Shown here piece by piece: positions 9,248 to 20,520 of a stretch of 64,000 bases of DNA. The stretch comes from Xenoacremonium recifei. Lineage: Eukaryota > Ascomycota > Sordariomycetes > Hypocreales > Nectriaceae. A program made the position numbers and the translations under genes. The stretch lies in NCBI GenBank assembly GCA_012184525.1, contig WOFQ01000018.1, forward strand, positions 124,001 through 188,000. The letters run 5' to 3'. Each line of letters starts with the position of its first letter. Positions within the stretch are counted from its first letter, which is position 1. The notes below the pieces were generated by a model. That model ran no database searches. It saw only the letters and a program-made list of their open reading frames with translations, and was not told where the DNA came from.

Positions 9248-11348
9248 ATGGCTTCTAAGCTGCTCGCTCTAGGCCTGTTACTGTCATGTCTAATCTCAGC
9301 AGCCCAGGCCGCCCTCGTCGGCTACGGCATCTACCCCTACCGCCCCTCCTGCGCATTCTCATGCCTCCGTTCCTTCGACAGCCTCATGCTCACCTGCTCG
9401 GGGGAGATGTCTTCAGCCGGCATGATGATGGGCAGCTCCATGACCACTCCTCAGTGCCGGGCCAAGAACACCCCCTGGCTGGCCTCGCTCGCATGGTGCC
9501 TGCACGACAAGTGTGCCCCCTACAACCTCCCCGTCTCGGAGCTGGAGGACTTCTGGGAGAAGCAGAGCACTGAGGATGCGTCCGTGGCGCCGAAATGGGG
9601 ATACTCGGTTACGCTGGTTGAGAATCCGACTGCGCCAACGACGATATTGAATGCCTCGGCCGAGTATTTGAACGAGACGTCTCTTGTGAATGACGGTGTC
9701 TACGAAGCGCAGTACAACATCTTGACGGCCGTAGCCCGCGAGAACAAATACGAAGCCGCATTCGGGTATGAACTTCCGCAAGGCTATCAAACTACATACT
9801 AATCGTCTTAGAATCGCCATCCTCGTGTCCGCCTTCGCCATCCCTATCGCTCTCACCTGGCTGGGCTACATCCCCTACGCCTCCCGCCTGCTCGACCGTC
9901 TCAAGCCACGCCTCATATATCCCAGCCTCATCGGCACGTACCATGTCCGCCCGCTCCCATACAACATCGGCAACGCGCCCACGCTCGGCCAGACACTCTA
10001 CATCGCCGGCTTCATCGTGCTGAACATCGTCCTCACAGCCGTGGCTTACAGGCCCGAAAACCCGCAGGCATGGTTTTCGACTTTTTCAAATGAGGTCCTT
10101 GCCTTTGTCTTCTACCGGACTGGCGTCTTCGCCTTCGTCCTCTTGCCACTCCTTCTGCTCTTCTCGTCACGAAATAACATCCTCCTTTGGCTGACGAATT
10201 GGTCACACGCCACGTTCCTCCTACTACACCGCTGGGTTGCGCGAGTGTTCGCACTGCATGTGCTGCTTCACACACTGCTCGCCCTGCCACTATACTATCC
10301 GGCCGACGCGAAGGAGCAGTACTGGATCTGGGGCGCCGTGGCCACCATTGCGGTCATGATCCTCGCTTTTGCCAGCGGATTGCACGTCCGACGGCCTGCC
10401 TATGAGTTCTTCTTAATCTCACACATTGTGCTTGCCGTGATTGTGATTGTGGGCTGTTGGTATCATGTCAAGCTCTGGATCGGGCTGACCTGGGGCTACG
10501 AAACTTGGCTGTACGCGGCCTGCGCGGTGTGGTTCTTTGATCGACTACTTAGAGTCGGTCGAATTTTACATACAGGGCGCCGTCGATGCAAAGTTACGGA
10601 GCTAGGAGGAGACTACGTTCGCGTTGATATCCCAGGAGTTCGATGGGGTGCTCAACCAGGCAAGCATGTCTACGTCTACTTTCCAACTCTGAGTCCTCTG
10701 CGGCCTTGGGAGAATCATCCCTTTTCCGTGATCCCGACAGTCCTGCTCCAGCAATGTCACTCTAGACCGGCGAGTGTTGCGGCCAAACCCAGCCCGCAAC
10801 AAGACAACGTCGACATAGAGAAGGACAACAAGCCAGTGACTCAAACGATGCCGATCTCAAAAGCACACCCTGAAGTCGGCTTGTCGTTCTTTATCAAGAA
10901 AGCGCAAGGAGTTACAAAATATCTAAAAGCAAGCGATGATATGCTTACGTTACTCGACGGGCCGTACCCCAACAACCCGACAAAAGAGGTGCTCCGCTGC
11001 GATCGTCTTCTCCTCATCGGGGGCGGCATCGGCATCACCAGTCTGTTGCCATGGGTGTCTTGTCACTGGAACGTCAAACTATGCTGGAGTGTCAAAGAGT
11101 CCGCCAAGTGTCTTGTAGAGGCTTTAGATGGAGCTTTGGCTGGGATCGAGGAGAAGGACATCAGGATCGGACATAGATTGGATGTTGAGGAATTGCTGGC
11201 TCAGGAACAACATAACGGATGCCGCAGAATCGGCGTTGTGGTATCTGGCCCGGGAGGATTGTGTGATCATGTTAGGGCTGCGGTCGTGGAAGGCGGGAAG
11301 GCGGGAGATGTGGTGTTTGAGCTTGAAGTTGATGCATACTCTTGGTGA
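9248..11348 (+). CDS. FRE-type ferric/metallo-reductase (684 aa)
   Basis: This plasma-membrane flavocytochrome moves electrons from NADPH through FAD and two hemes to extracellular ferric or cupric ions, for high-affinity iron uptake. I read exons 9248-9765 and 9812-11348, with a 46 bp intron carrying a TACTAAT-type branch site. Residues 1-22 are a signal peptide. Residues 23-172 form the cysteine-rich extracellular part common to fungal FREs. Membrane helices follow from about 174 to 420. Two helices carry H-x13-H pairs (H312/H326 and H377/H391), the bis-heme ligands. HPFSVIP at about 475 is the FAD-binding motif, LLIGGGIGIT at about 574 binds NADPH, and VSGPGG near the end completes the NAD-binding fold. 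Which of the many FRE paralogues it is cannot be told. Confidence 0.93.
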
Positions 11349-12813
11349 AAAGAAAAGTCTGTAGGGTAGGTAAAATGGCGTGTTGTCTGGGCATGTAGAG
11401 TGCGGATAGACAAGACAAGCAAGCAGTGGCCAAGTCTCCATCCACAAGCCCTAATAGAAAGACGAGACGAGACGAGATGAGACAGACATCGAGCGGCACA
11501 ATAGCATCCTGCGAGCCACATCACCGCTGCTCGGAAAACATACGGTGAACCTGACAGCTGAAAGCTGAAGGCGGTGACTCAACCTACGTACATACAGCTG
11601 CATGTCGACCTGGGAACGCTGGCAGCCGTCGTGGACGAGATACAAGCGAGCCAGCACTTAAAATGCCCGACGCGATGCGCTGCAAAACCAGCTGGACGTA
11701 CAGATCAAAGAGCCCGCTTGCAATGTACTATGTATGCACTTATTTTAGGTGCAGCAGATCCCGCCGCGCCGTTGGGCAGCAGCAGCGGCAGATAGCCCGG
11801 GGAGGATGCCAAAAGGCGGTATCAGGAGGATCTGAGACAGCAGCCACCGGCTGGGCTTCCCAGTGGCCGATATCGACGCTGGGATCGCCGGGAGCGGTCT
11901 GTGAGCTTGTTTGTGTCTATGTATGCAGGGCGTGGGCTTCGAGTCAAGCACGGTGAGACTCGGGGCAGGTGAAAGCACGCGCTCTCTATCTATCCCTTAC
12001 CAACGAGGGCCGACATGGCAGGTCACCACTGTTCGATAGCGAGCGGCGAGGCCGAAGGAGCAGCAGATGTGAGCTGCCCAGAGAGGCATGTGAGAGAGGC
12101 GGCGCGAGGGGGTGATGGGAGGCGTCTAGAGCGGGAGACCGCCATCGGCGAGAGAAGAGACAACGGATAGCCCCCTTTTGCCAACAATTTACGAGATTCC
12201 TGCGAGGGCCATCGTTGTTGTTTGTGATAGTGACAATAGCAGCAGCAACTAGCGGGGAAGACGGGATGAGGAGGGGGCGTGGGCAAAGAATTGGCTGGGG
12301 AGATGCCCGACGACGAGACAACGAGCGTGGGGGGCTTCACTTGTGAATATAGTGAGCGCTTGGGGGGTGACTGTGCTGTGTGATGAGACCCGGGCGATGA
12401 TCTGATGGGCTAAGCAAGGAGAAAGCAGCGCGACTCGTCCCGTCTGAGACGCTCCCATCGCGGGGAGACTCAGTCTGATAGGTCCTCAACAAACTGACGA
12501 TCACGATCGCTTCGAGACACGGGCCAGCGCGCGCGTGCGTGCGGGATGAGCATTCCTACAGTAACGACGGGACGCTCCAGCTGATATCGCACGGAGTTGT
12601 CTCGCCCGTCGACGCAAGGGAAAGCAAACAGACATGCATCAAGGGTCGCTCTCCCGCGCGCCGGAGATGGGTAGATCCGCGGTTAGTTCACCAGCAGAGA
12701 GGAGACTCACCCCCACACGCATTGCCATCACAAGAGGAGGTCTGGAGATTCACGGGAGAGACAAGACAAGACAAGACACTCAAGCGGTGACGTGAGCCTG
12801 CCTGCGCGGCCGA

Positions 12814-12827
12814 CATCCCGCGGGATG
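12814..12827. repeat. Perfect 14 bp palindrome
   Basis: CATCCCGCGGGATG equals its own reverse complement and lies 14 bp before the 18 bp hairpin. It could be a dimeric protein binding site; nothing else is known. Confidence 0.6.
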
Positions 12828-12841
12828 GATGCTGGGCGTCT

Positions 12842-12908
12842 GCCCTGCTTGTCCATCAGGGAGGGAGGGGGCTGTTCAGCGGTCGCCTCGCTGATGGACA
12901 AGCAGGGC
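12842..12908. repeat. Perfect 18 bp inverted repeat with 31 bp loop
   Basis: The left arm is 12842-12859 (GCCCTGCTTGTCCATCAG) and the right arm 12891-12908 is its exact reverse complement. The loop contains three G-runs (GGGAGGGAGGGGG). It would form a stable RNA hairpin on either strand. It is not part of a recognisable gene, so it could be a small-RNA precursor, a cruciform or a terminator. Confidence 0.8.
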
Positions 12909-15900
12909 TGAGCACTGTCGGCGTCGTCAAGGCACCTGTTCGTGAATGAATATTCACCTGAGGTCGTTAGGCAGGGTCGGGCCAGGTCAGCAGCCGTATC
13001 CAGGCAGGCAGGCAGAGATGAGATGAGATGACTCCTCGTGTCATCCGGCGTCGCGGTTGGGTTGCATCTGGCCGCGCAGGTGACACGCCCAAGCCGCCCT
13101 GCTGAGCGAGCGACGGCCAGCAGCCTCGATGACGAGTGCATGCTGAAGTGTCTGTCCTGTCCGGTCTGCCTCACTCATGCCCGATTGACAAAACTGCAAA
13201 GCGTCCGTCAGTCGCCAGCGCAGCGAATCCCGCCCATTCCAAGGCGTCATCGCACACTCCCCTCCATTGCGGGCGGTCTGCCATTCCCGGGGCTGGAATT
13301 GCCCGAACAAGCAGGACCGAGGCGGGACGCCCAGAAAAAGCAAGTCGAGCCTCGGGGCGGCGAGATGGATGGTAGATGTCTCTTCTCCCGCCTGAGTCGC
13401 GCGAGGCGGGACGGTGATGAAAGGGGCAAGCCACACACGCGACGCGACAAGCCACCCGGAGAGGCAACGTGGCTGTGGCGTAAATTTGACCTCCCGTCGC
13501 CGCTGCCCACAAGCCGAGGTGTGGCTTTTCTTTCCTCTTTGGAATTCCCACCCCTGGATCACTGACGTGACTGACTCTCGTCCCCAAGATTCCCAACCTC
13601 GGGAGGCCGCGCTGGCGGGTATCTCTCCCTTCCCTTAACCGTGGCTTCGGGTCGGTGAGAGCGTCGTCGCGCAATGGGTAGCGAGATTGGAGAGACATGG
13701 GGCTGTTTAGGAATCGCGCTCCGGGAGCTTCCCCTAGCCTCGCTGGCCCGGGGTTGGAGATTTTGTCTCTGATCAATTTCGCGGGATGAGCCTGATGCGC
13801 CCCGGACGGGCTCCCAGCAATGCTGTTGCGTTACCCCCTCCTCCCCCTTGCCTTGTCGCGGGCGGGAACGGTTCCGGGAGACGATCGGTATTCTACTTGA
13901 CAGGCCTTGGAGAAGGATGAGACTGACTGGTGGGCTTGGAGAAAGGGAGAGTGTTTGCTTTTGCTTGGGACCCAGCTATCTATCTCCACACACGGGAGAG
14001 ACATACTTGTAGCGAACAGGAGCGTCCAAACGACCAATACTATCTCTGCGCTCCCGACTTCCCCGTTGTGGAAGCGTCCCGAGCAAACCTCCAGCTGCCC
14101 TTCCGGGGAACTGTCTAGAAGCCTTCGACGCCGCGGCTCCGGTGCAGCAACATGACTCTGGAAGCTTTCTCGAGGCGGCCAATGCTCTCGGAATCATGGA
14201 CGCGTCTGCAGAGATTTCTTCTAGAGCGCCTTCTAGCGCAATTCGCCCGGCAATGTCACCGGGGAAATGGGGGGATGTGGGAGAACTTCCTGTCCGGGAT
14301 AAAGTTCAATTTGAGCGAGCGCATTTATCCGCTGGCCAGGCCATTGGGCGCCGTCTGCTCGGATCGGGTCCGGGGGAGGCAAGGCGGAACCCGGAGAGGG
14401 ACTGGCAACCCCCACAACGATCCCTGGAGGGGGGTGTAGATTGGATTGGATAGACCGTCGGTCAAGGGATGGAGTAGCCCCGGTGAGAGGAGCGAGCGAG
14501 GGCCTCGTCGGTCAGGGACAGGGCCTTGGGCGCCGGCTCGCTGGAATGGAACACCGAGGAGAGGAGAAAGGCGGTTGAGCGGTCCGCCACTGTACCCTCA
14601 GGGTTTCTTGGGCTTGAGCCTTGCTCTCCCAGGCGGTCGGTGTGCACCCGCGGCTGTGGTTATCGCCCTCGGCGACGGCTCCTAGTGTGCTTGCTGGGTT
14701 TGGCGAGATGCCGGAACCTGCTAAACCCACGATAGCTGGGGGGCCGCCGGGGAAGGGCGGCGGCCACTTCCGCGAGCCGGACGGAGGAATGAGTCGTGGA
14801 CAGTAGAGCCGAGGAGGGGGACCAGGAATTCATTACGAGTCGAGGCAGTGACACCGCTCATCGGCCGTGAGGAACACACGGCGAGCGCTGACACGATGGG
14901 ATTACCGAGCAATCAGGTCTGTGTAAGTGTAATGGTCAGACAGACAGATACGTCGGGCAGGTAGGTTGACAGCTGTGTGTGAGCGATGGATGACAAAACG
15001 GCGGACAAATGCAGCGCCGATAACTGGCCTGAGGTACAACAGAAGAGCACAACGTTCCATCCTACGGTTACGGTGTTGCTGCGTCGGGCTGAGGTAAGGC
15101 TAGAGTAGCCGTGGGTGAGTGTGAGTGCCGGCAGCCAGCCCTGGCAAGGCAAGGCGAAAGTCCCAAAACCGGCGAGAAGGCCAACAGGGCGAGAAGGCCG
15201 AGCTCGGGGAGAGAGTCGTCATGGCTTCGGCGTCGTTCCCAGATTCAGCTGTCAGGGCTTACTTTCATGTGCTTTGCCGCTGCGAATCCGAGGTACAGTA
15301 ATGTGAATGTAATACAGCTCACACTCACACATCATCATTGCCCAAATGGCGGTGCGAGCGATCTGACTCATTTGGAATTTGCATTTCCTTGATTGCTTGC
15401 TTGCCAGCGGTGACTCTTGCTGGCTGTGCTGGACGCAGGCGGCAGACCGCCTTCGCTGGGAGGCCGACTTGGAGGGGGAGTGCGCGTCTGGTTTGCCGTC
15501 ATGCAATGCATGCGCAGCGCATGTGCAGCGGAAGCCATCTCGGATGCCACCTTGATTTACAACGGTTTGAGCACTGCTGCTCCCACTCACTGGTTGGTTA
15601 CCTGCCTAGCTAGCGACGGTTACGAGACACACCCCCCCTTCATAGCGGAAGATCGTCACCCCCAAACCCCAATATCGGGCGCGGAGGCCATCAAACAGGC
15701 CCCCCAGTGCCTACCTCTGTGCAAAGTTTCAGGCTTGTAAGCGAAAACAAACAGGACGCGAGATTAATAAAACGGGAAGAAGAAAAAGAAGCAATCGGGA
15801 AATAATAGACGTGGTTGGGCTGGGAGCGCAGGAGATTGAGCTCATCCGTCCGCACGGGCGCGTCCCGAAATACGGGATGCTCGACAAGGCCCCTGGTTGG

Positions 15901-17765
15901 GATGAGAGCTGGGGAGCAGAATCCGGGAGGACACTGATCGTAATAGCTTATGACAGGATGCATCATCTGCTGCTCCCCGACAGGTATCACACACGGGGAC
16001 GCGGATATCCAATATCCAGCCTAAAAGACAGGCCGGTATTCTTAGAAGTGGCAGAACGCGCACGAATGGCTGGCCTTGATTTCCACTCCAGCTGACGCGC
16101 TCAGCCGGACAGGCCGTTTGCCCAGTAACATCGCCATCGCGATTCGCAGGGCTTTACGACCAGCGTTCCGCGTGAAACCTGCTTTGATACGGTTCTGACG
16201 AGTCATCCGTATTGCTTCTGTCTCCCCCTTTCCGCCGTGCCGTCCGAGCTGAGTGTCTGGACGACGACGACGGGCGAAGAGACAACAAGGATGGCCAGCC
16301 GCGGGAAAAGGCCAAAAAGAAACGTTTCTTGCAAATTTTACTCCGTACAAGCGGGCTAGTATAGACGAGGCAGGGTTTGTTTGTTGGAGGAGGAGGTTTG
16401 TCCCGACTTACAGCGGGAGAGCAAGGTTGCTAGTCGAGGATATCCATTATCCGCAACCGCAACCGCATTCGCGGGCCCGGGTATTCGATTTAGGGCGATG
16501 GATGGAGCCAAACAGGCCCCCTAGTCATGACTGCTCAGAAATGGCAGGCCGGCGGGCATGTCGCAGATTGCTCGGGATTCAGCTTTGATTGATATCGCAT
16601 CCCTTGCGCGAGACGAGGGGGCGGTCGCGGACGCCGCAAAAGTTACAGGTCAACATATATTTTCTTCTGGCGGTGATAGCGCAGCAATAGCGGGCGGGCA
16701 CATTCTCGGGGGGAGGGGAGTGCGTTGCGTTCCTCATTCCAGCCGGCGGTGAGATAGACAGATAGATTGACAATAACTTGTCGAGATTGAGTGCATGCAG
16801 CTTCCCATCCCATCCCGCCGCGGACGCCGCCCGACGGCCATTCGGAGGGGTCCGTCCGGTGCCGGCTGCAGAGTAAAAGAGTCACAGATGAAGAAGAATA
16901 ACAAATCCATAACTAAACCCTCGAACCCTCCACCTCATCGGCATTGTGCAGGAGGGCTGCAGCAGGCCGGCGGCGCGGGCCAATCGCCGGGCCTGCGTCG
17001 AGGCGGTCAGATCACCGCCCTTTGTATGTATTGGCCTGTGATTGTGACGGCAGGCGGTGTCGCTTGTGAATAGAGTAGAATGCTGCTGTATTGGTGCGCC
17101 TGCGTGGGGGGAAGTTTAGGCAAGTCTAGCAGCAGAGCCAACCGCGCCCTCGGCTGCGAGGGAAGCTCAACCCGACGAAACGCTGCCCGCTTCCACGCGA
17201 GCGAATGGGAGGCCCGTGATTGTGACGGCGTCGGTGATTTGGCGTGGCGGCCACCGAATAAACAAGTCCCATCCATCAACAAAAAAGCCATCTCCGAGGT
17301 CGTGGAGGGCGCCTCACGGTCACAGTCACAGCCTGTTTGCGCCGCACCGCAACCCTCGCGTGCATGCATGCCATGCAAACAGCGTCAAACGAACGTCCAG
17401 ACTCTGCTGAGGGCTGTCTAGAACGCTTGCTGCAGCGTCGCTTGCAAAGAGTCCGGCCGAGATTCTGCTGCTCCGTTTTCTCAGAGTACGACTCAGGCGG
17501 TCGGGGCCTCGCCGGGACCCTTACTCGGTGGACTGGACTGGAGCTCCTTCGCTCGCGACATCTGCCCCCGACAGAGTTGAGAGTCCAAGGCCTCAGTTAT
17601 TCGGGTGCCTAAACACGGCCTGGGCTCGGCTTCTTCCAGTGCGTGCCCAACGCTAAAGGCCACCGCAGCGGCTCCGCAAAATCTCTGACTCTTAGCCCTG
17701 GGCGCTGGGCTCGCTGTCACTTAGGTTCCGTTCAGGGAAGTGGAAGGAAGGGTTACCTACGCACG

Positions 17766-17792
17766 CCCCCCCCCCTTCCCGTCCCCCATCCC
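17766..17792 (-). repeat. G-quadruplex-capable tract upstream of the 155 aa gene
   Basis: On the minus strand four runs of 3-10 G are separated by two-base spacers, a textbook G3+ quadruplex pattern. It lies about 550 bp upstream of the start codon at 18343 within a strongly strand-asymmetric C-rich promoter segment. Confidence 0.6.
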
Positions 17793-18169
17793 TCCTTCCG
17801 TCTCCAACTCACCGATATTTCTCCTGACCGCACACCCCTCCCCAGCTCTCCCCACACTCCCTGGGCCAGCTCAAGAGGCAGGAAGCACACAGCCAGACAG
17901 CGCTGAACGCCTCGGAATTCCACGCCGAGGCGCTGTCTTCGCATCCCGACACCCGACGGAACGCACACGCCCGGTGCTACGGCCACGCCTGCGCACCCAC
18001 CCTTCCACCGCCTGTCCGGGGACATCCCACACGCCCCCTCCCTGCCTGGGGGATGGAAGGGGGGTGGCGCCTGCCGCCTTCCCTTGAAGTCATCGCAAGG
18101 ACCCTGCCCTACTTCCGTTGCTTAGGCTGGCCCGCCCATCGCATCTCCCAGGCAAGCGCGACGGCATCT

Positions 18170-18179
18170 TATACATAAA
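18170..18179 (+). promoter_or_regulatory. TATA-like box of the 155 aa gene
   Basis: TATACATAAA lies about 165 bp before the start codon, followed by a leader rich in CA and ACAAC as in abundant fungal mRNAs. A strong TATA box fits a regulated rather than a constitutive gene. Confidence 0.5.
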
Positions 18180-18342
18180 CCCGCGTCCCCGGATTCATGT
18201 CCAGAGCTTTGGAAAGACTTCATACTCCACCAACGACCCTGAAACTACCAAGAGGCCCTCTCTGATATAAGAGACCACGACGATCCTCTCTTCAGACACA
18301 CACTACAACAACTTACAGTACATCACCTACACAACCATCACC

Positions 18343-18810
18343 ATGTACGGTTCATACGGGAGCTACAGCTCCATGAGCTTGACCACCGCGCCCATGGACA
18401 TCACCTCGCGAAGTCTCCAGGCTCGCGATGCCACCTGCGCCTTTCCCTCATGGCCTCGTCGCTCGTCGCTCTCCGAGTCCGACCACGACGAGCGCCCGAC
18501 CAGCTACCTCTCCGACGACGACCTCTTCCTCAGCGACCCCTTCGAGGAGGACGCCCGCAGCGTCTCCAGCGGCAGCAGCAGTCCCGCTGTCTCGCCGCCT
18601 CATGAGCCCTCTGAGGAGGAGCTCTTCCAGATGCAGCGCGAGCGCCTGGCTCTGCAGCAGCAGTACATCCGCGCCGTCATCAGCGAGAAGGAGCGAAGAC
18701 GCGCCGCCATGAAGAAGCAGTCGCGCCGTGGCAGTTCGGGCTCTTCCTCCAAGAAGAGCCCCAAGAGCAAGCTGAGTTCCATGACTCCCATCGCCGAGGC
18801 GACGGAATAG
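18343..18810 (+). CDS. Serine-rich protein of unknown function (155 aa)
   Basis: I do not recognise a family. The protein starts MYGSYGSYSSMSLTTAPMD, has a tyrosine/serine-rich head, then an acidic serine stretch (residues about 46-90) with possible phosphorylation sites. Next is a predicted helix or short coiled coil (residues about 88-125, EELFQMQRERLALQQQYIRA), and a lysine/serine-rich basic tail that could act as a nuclear localisation signal. Codon use is strongly biased to C-ending codons, as in highly expressed fungal genes. The start has a good context (ACC before ATG) and a short AC-rich leader. It is a single coding exon, and a probable intron sits in the 3' UTR. It lies between a 7 kb gene-free region and NTA1. 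Coding status is well supported by codon bias; function is unknown. Confidence 0.82.
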   Translation: MYGSYGSYSSMSLTTAPMDITSRSLQARDATCAFPSWPRRSSLSESDHDERPTSYLSDDDLFLSDPFEEDARSVSSGSSSPAVSPPHEPSEEELFQMQRERLALQQQYIRAVISEKERRRAAMKKQSRRGSSGSSSKKSPKSKLSSMTPIAEATE

Positions 18811-18850
18811 ATGGGCTTTGCTCTTGATGACTGTTACGACTTATGAAAGC

Positions 18851-18904
18851 GTATGTTTTCCATCACTTGACCACTACGAGACTCATAGCTGACATTATCA
18901 CCAG
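18851..18904 (+). other. Probable 3' UTR intron of the 155 aa gene
   Basis: The sequence opens with GTATGT, contains GCTGAC 13 nt before the end and closes with CACCAG, giving a 54 bp intron like others here. It starts 40 nt after the stop codon, so the junction lies near the distance that can trigger nonsense-mediated decay. Confidence 0.5.
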
Positions 18905-20055
18905 GCTGCTATTCTTTTGATTCCCATGGCGATCTGCGATACCACCATTTACAAGATACCCCCACCACCACCAATACCCACACCCACATTTCAGCATTCA
19001 TCCAGCATTAGCATCAGCATGCATGGGCGCACACAGCAGCGCATGCCTAATACCTACTCAGCATATCGGTCAGGTCGGGACCATGGTCTTTTTTACTGCA
19101 TTTGCTCAACGGCGTCTCCCGAAGGAAAAAACATATCATACCTGCCTTGCTTGCTCATACCACCATACGATACCCGGCGCGACACTCCGCCGCCATCCTA
19201 ATGTCCCCTTTACCATCACATCACCACAAATCACCATCTTTACCCCGCGGATCATGACTGGGTTCACTCGGCTACGGATCATCACAACCTCGGAATCGTG
19301 GGAGGAGGAGGAGGAGGAGCGCCGCTTCGCGCCCGGTCCGGAACCGCTCCCACACCGCAAGCGCAAGCGTCGCTGGCGGACCGACGGGGGAAGTCGGCAA
19401 CGCGCCAAAACTCATCCCCACAATCCACCGCGATATTCTCGCCTGTGTGGGGGAGCCGCAACGGCTTCGAGTCAGTGGGAGGATGAAGCCCGGCAAAACC
19501 CTGGCTCTCGGGACAATGGGAAGCATGATTCCGGTGGCTGCCGAGCCCCAAACTCCTTAGTTAGAAATCACAAGCAGGATCTGGCATGGCAGCTCTTGTC
19601 CCCGGGTGGGAGGAAGCCCCAGCCTTTCCTGAACCAGACAAAATACACATCAGTCTTGATCCAAACATTGTTTCTCCATGCCTTGCTCTGTGACTCGCCA
19701 GCCTTGACTCGCCTTGCCTCGCCCTGTCTTCGGGCAATCCGCGATGACCTCGGTGGCTTTCCCCCGTGCTTTACCCATGTGGTTTCCATCCCCCCCTTCT
19801 TGCAATGACATCCTCTGCCGTGGCCCGTCGGCTTTCCCCCGCACTGCACCCGCGGCGCGTGCGTCCTCCATCTCATCGGACTTGTCCTGTGCCTCGCACC
19901 ATTGACAGCCTCGCGACGACCTTTGAGTATGAAGGTTTCGGATTTGGCGTTTTATTGTCTGCGCGCCTTGTTTTGCGTCTGATGTCTTGTTGTGTGCGTG
20001 ACTGGTGAGATAAGGTTGTATTGTTTCGGAGATGAGCGTTAATGCAGGGACGCCC

Positions 20056-20197
20056 TTTCACGTGGGCGGTCGTCGTGAACGTGGATGGCGCATGTGACTT
20101 CGTGGTGTGGGTGCGATGAAGCTCCGATTTGGTGGTGTAGGGTAAGCTGTGATGGCGGTTTCACGTGCGTGCGTGTCGTGGGGGTCTGTTTCACGTG
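20056..20197 (+). promoter_or_regulatory. Three TTTCACGTG E-box repeats
   Basis: The 9-mer TTTCACGTG occurs at 20056-20064, 20159-20167 and 20189-20197. CACGTG is the core site for bHLH factors of the Pho4/Cbf1/SREBP type. The cluster lies downstream of both neighbouring genes rather than in a promoter. Confidence 0.45.
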
Positions 20198-20520
20198 AAG
20201 GCCTCGTGGAGGTCATGGGCGTGGGTCATCGGAGATGGCTTGTGAATGTGATTTTGAGTTATATTGATATGTGACTAGGTGATGGATTGGCTATCCATCT
20301 GTGGTGTAGGGGTATCCTATGTCCAAAAGTCCTTCCTGTGCCTCCAAGATGATTCGTGTAATCATGATCTACCTATATCCAATGAGAGAAAGAAGCTGGA
20401 TGAAGGGGATCCTCTAGCGAGAGAATGGAAGTGCAAATGGAAACTCCTCGCTGAATAAACATCCGGAAAAGAAAGAAAAAAAGAGAATAGATCGCTGGCT
20501 ATGCAGATGCAAATGAAAGT

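Larger units (their letters stand above)
11349..18342. other. Seven-kilobase GC-rich region without a convincing gene
   Basis: None of the open frames (up to 201 residues, on both strands) resembles a protein, and several overlap in opposing frames as expected for GC-rich non-coding DNA. Simple repeats occur at 11459-11484 (GACGA units), about 12761-12777 (ACAAG units) and 12997-13031 (AGGC then GATGA units). A 14 bp palindrome (12814-12827), an 18 bp hairpin (12842-12908) and a G-quadruplex-capable tract (17766-17792) are listed separately. A 14 bp sequence, GTGATTGTGACGGC, occurs twice near 17036 and 17214. It ends at the TATA box of a 155-residue gene and may be its extended regulatory region or hold non-coding transcripts. 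Confidence 0.5.
18811..20520. other. Convergent intergenic region between the 155 aa gene and NTA1
   Basis: It holds the 3' UTR of the 155 aa gene, including a probable intron at 18851-18904 (GTATGT, CTGAC, CACCAG). A 261-residue open frame at 19023-19808 has no protein character. Three TTTCACGTG sites (20056, 20159, 20189) are listed separately. No RNA gene was recognised. Confidence 0.5.

Noticed and set aside
19023..19808. 261-residue ORF after the orphan gene
   Set aside because: Low complexity, no domain, His/Pro/Arg composition like random open frame in a 3' region.
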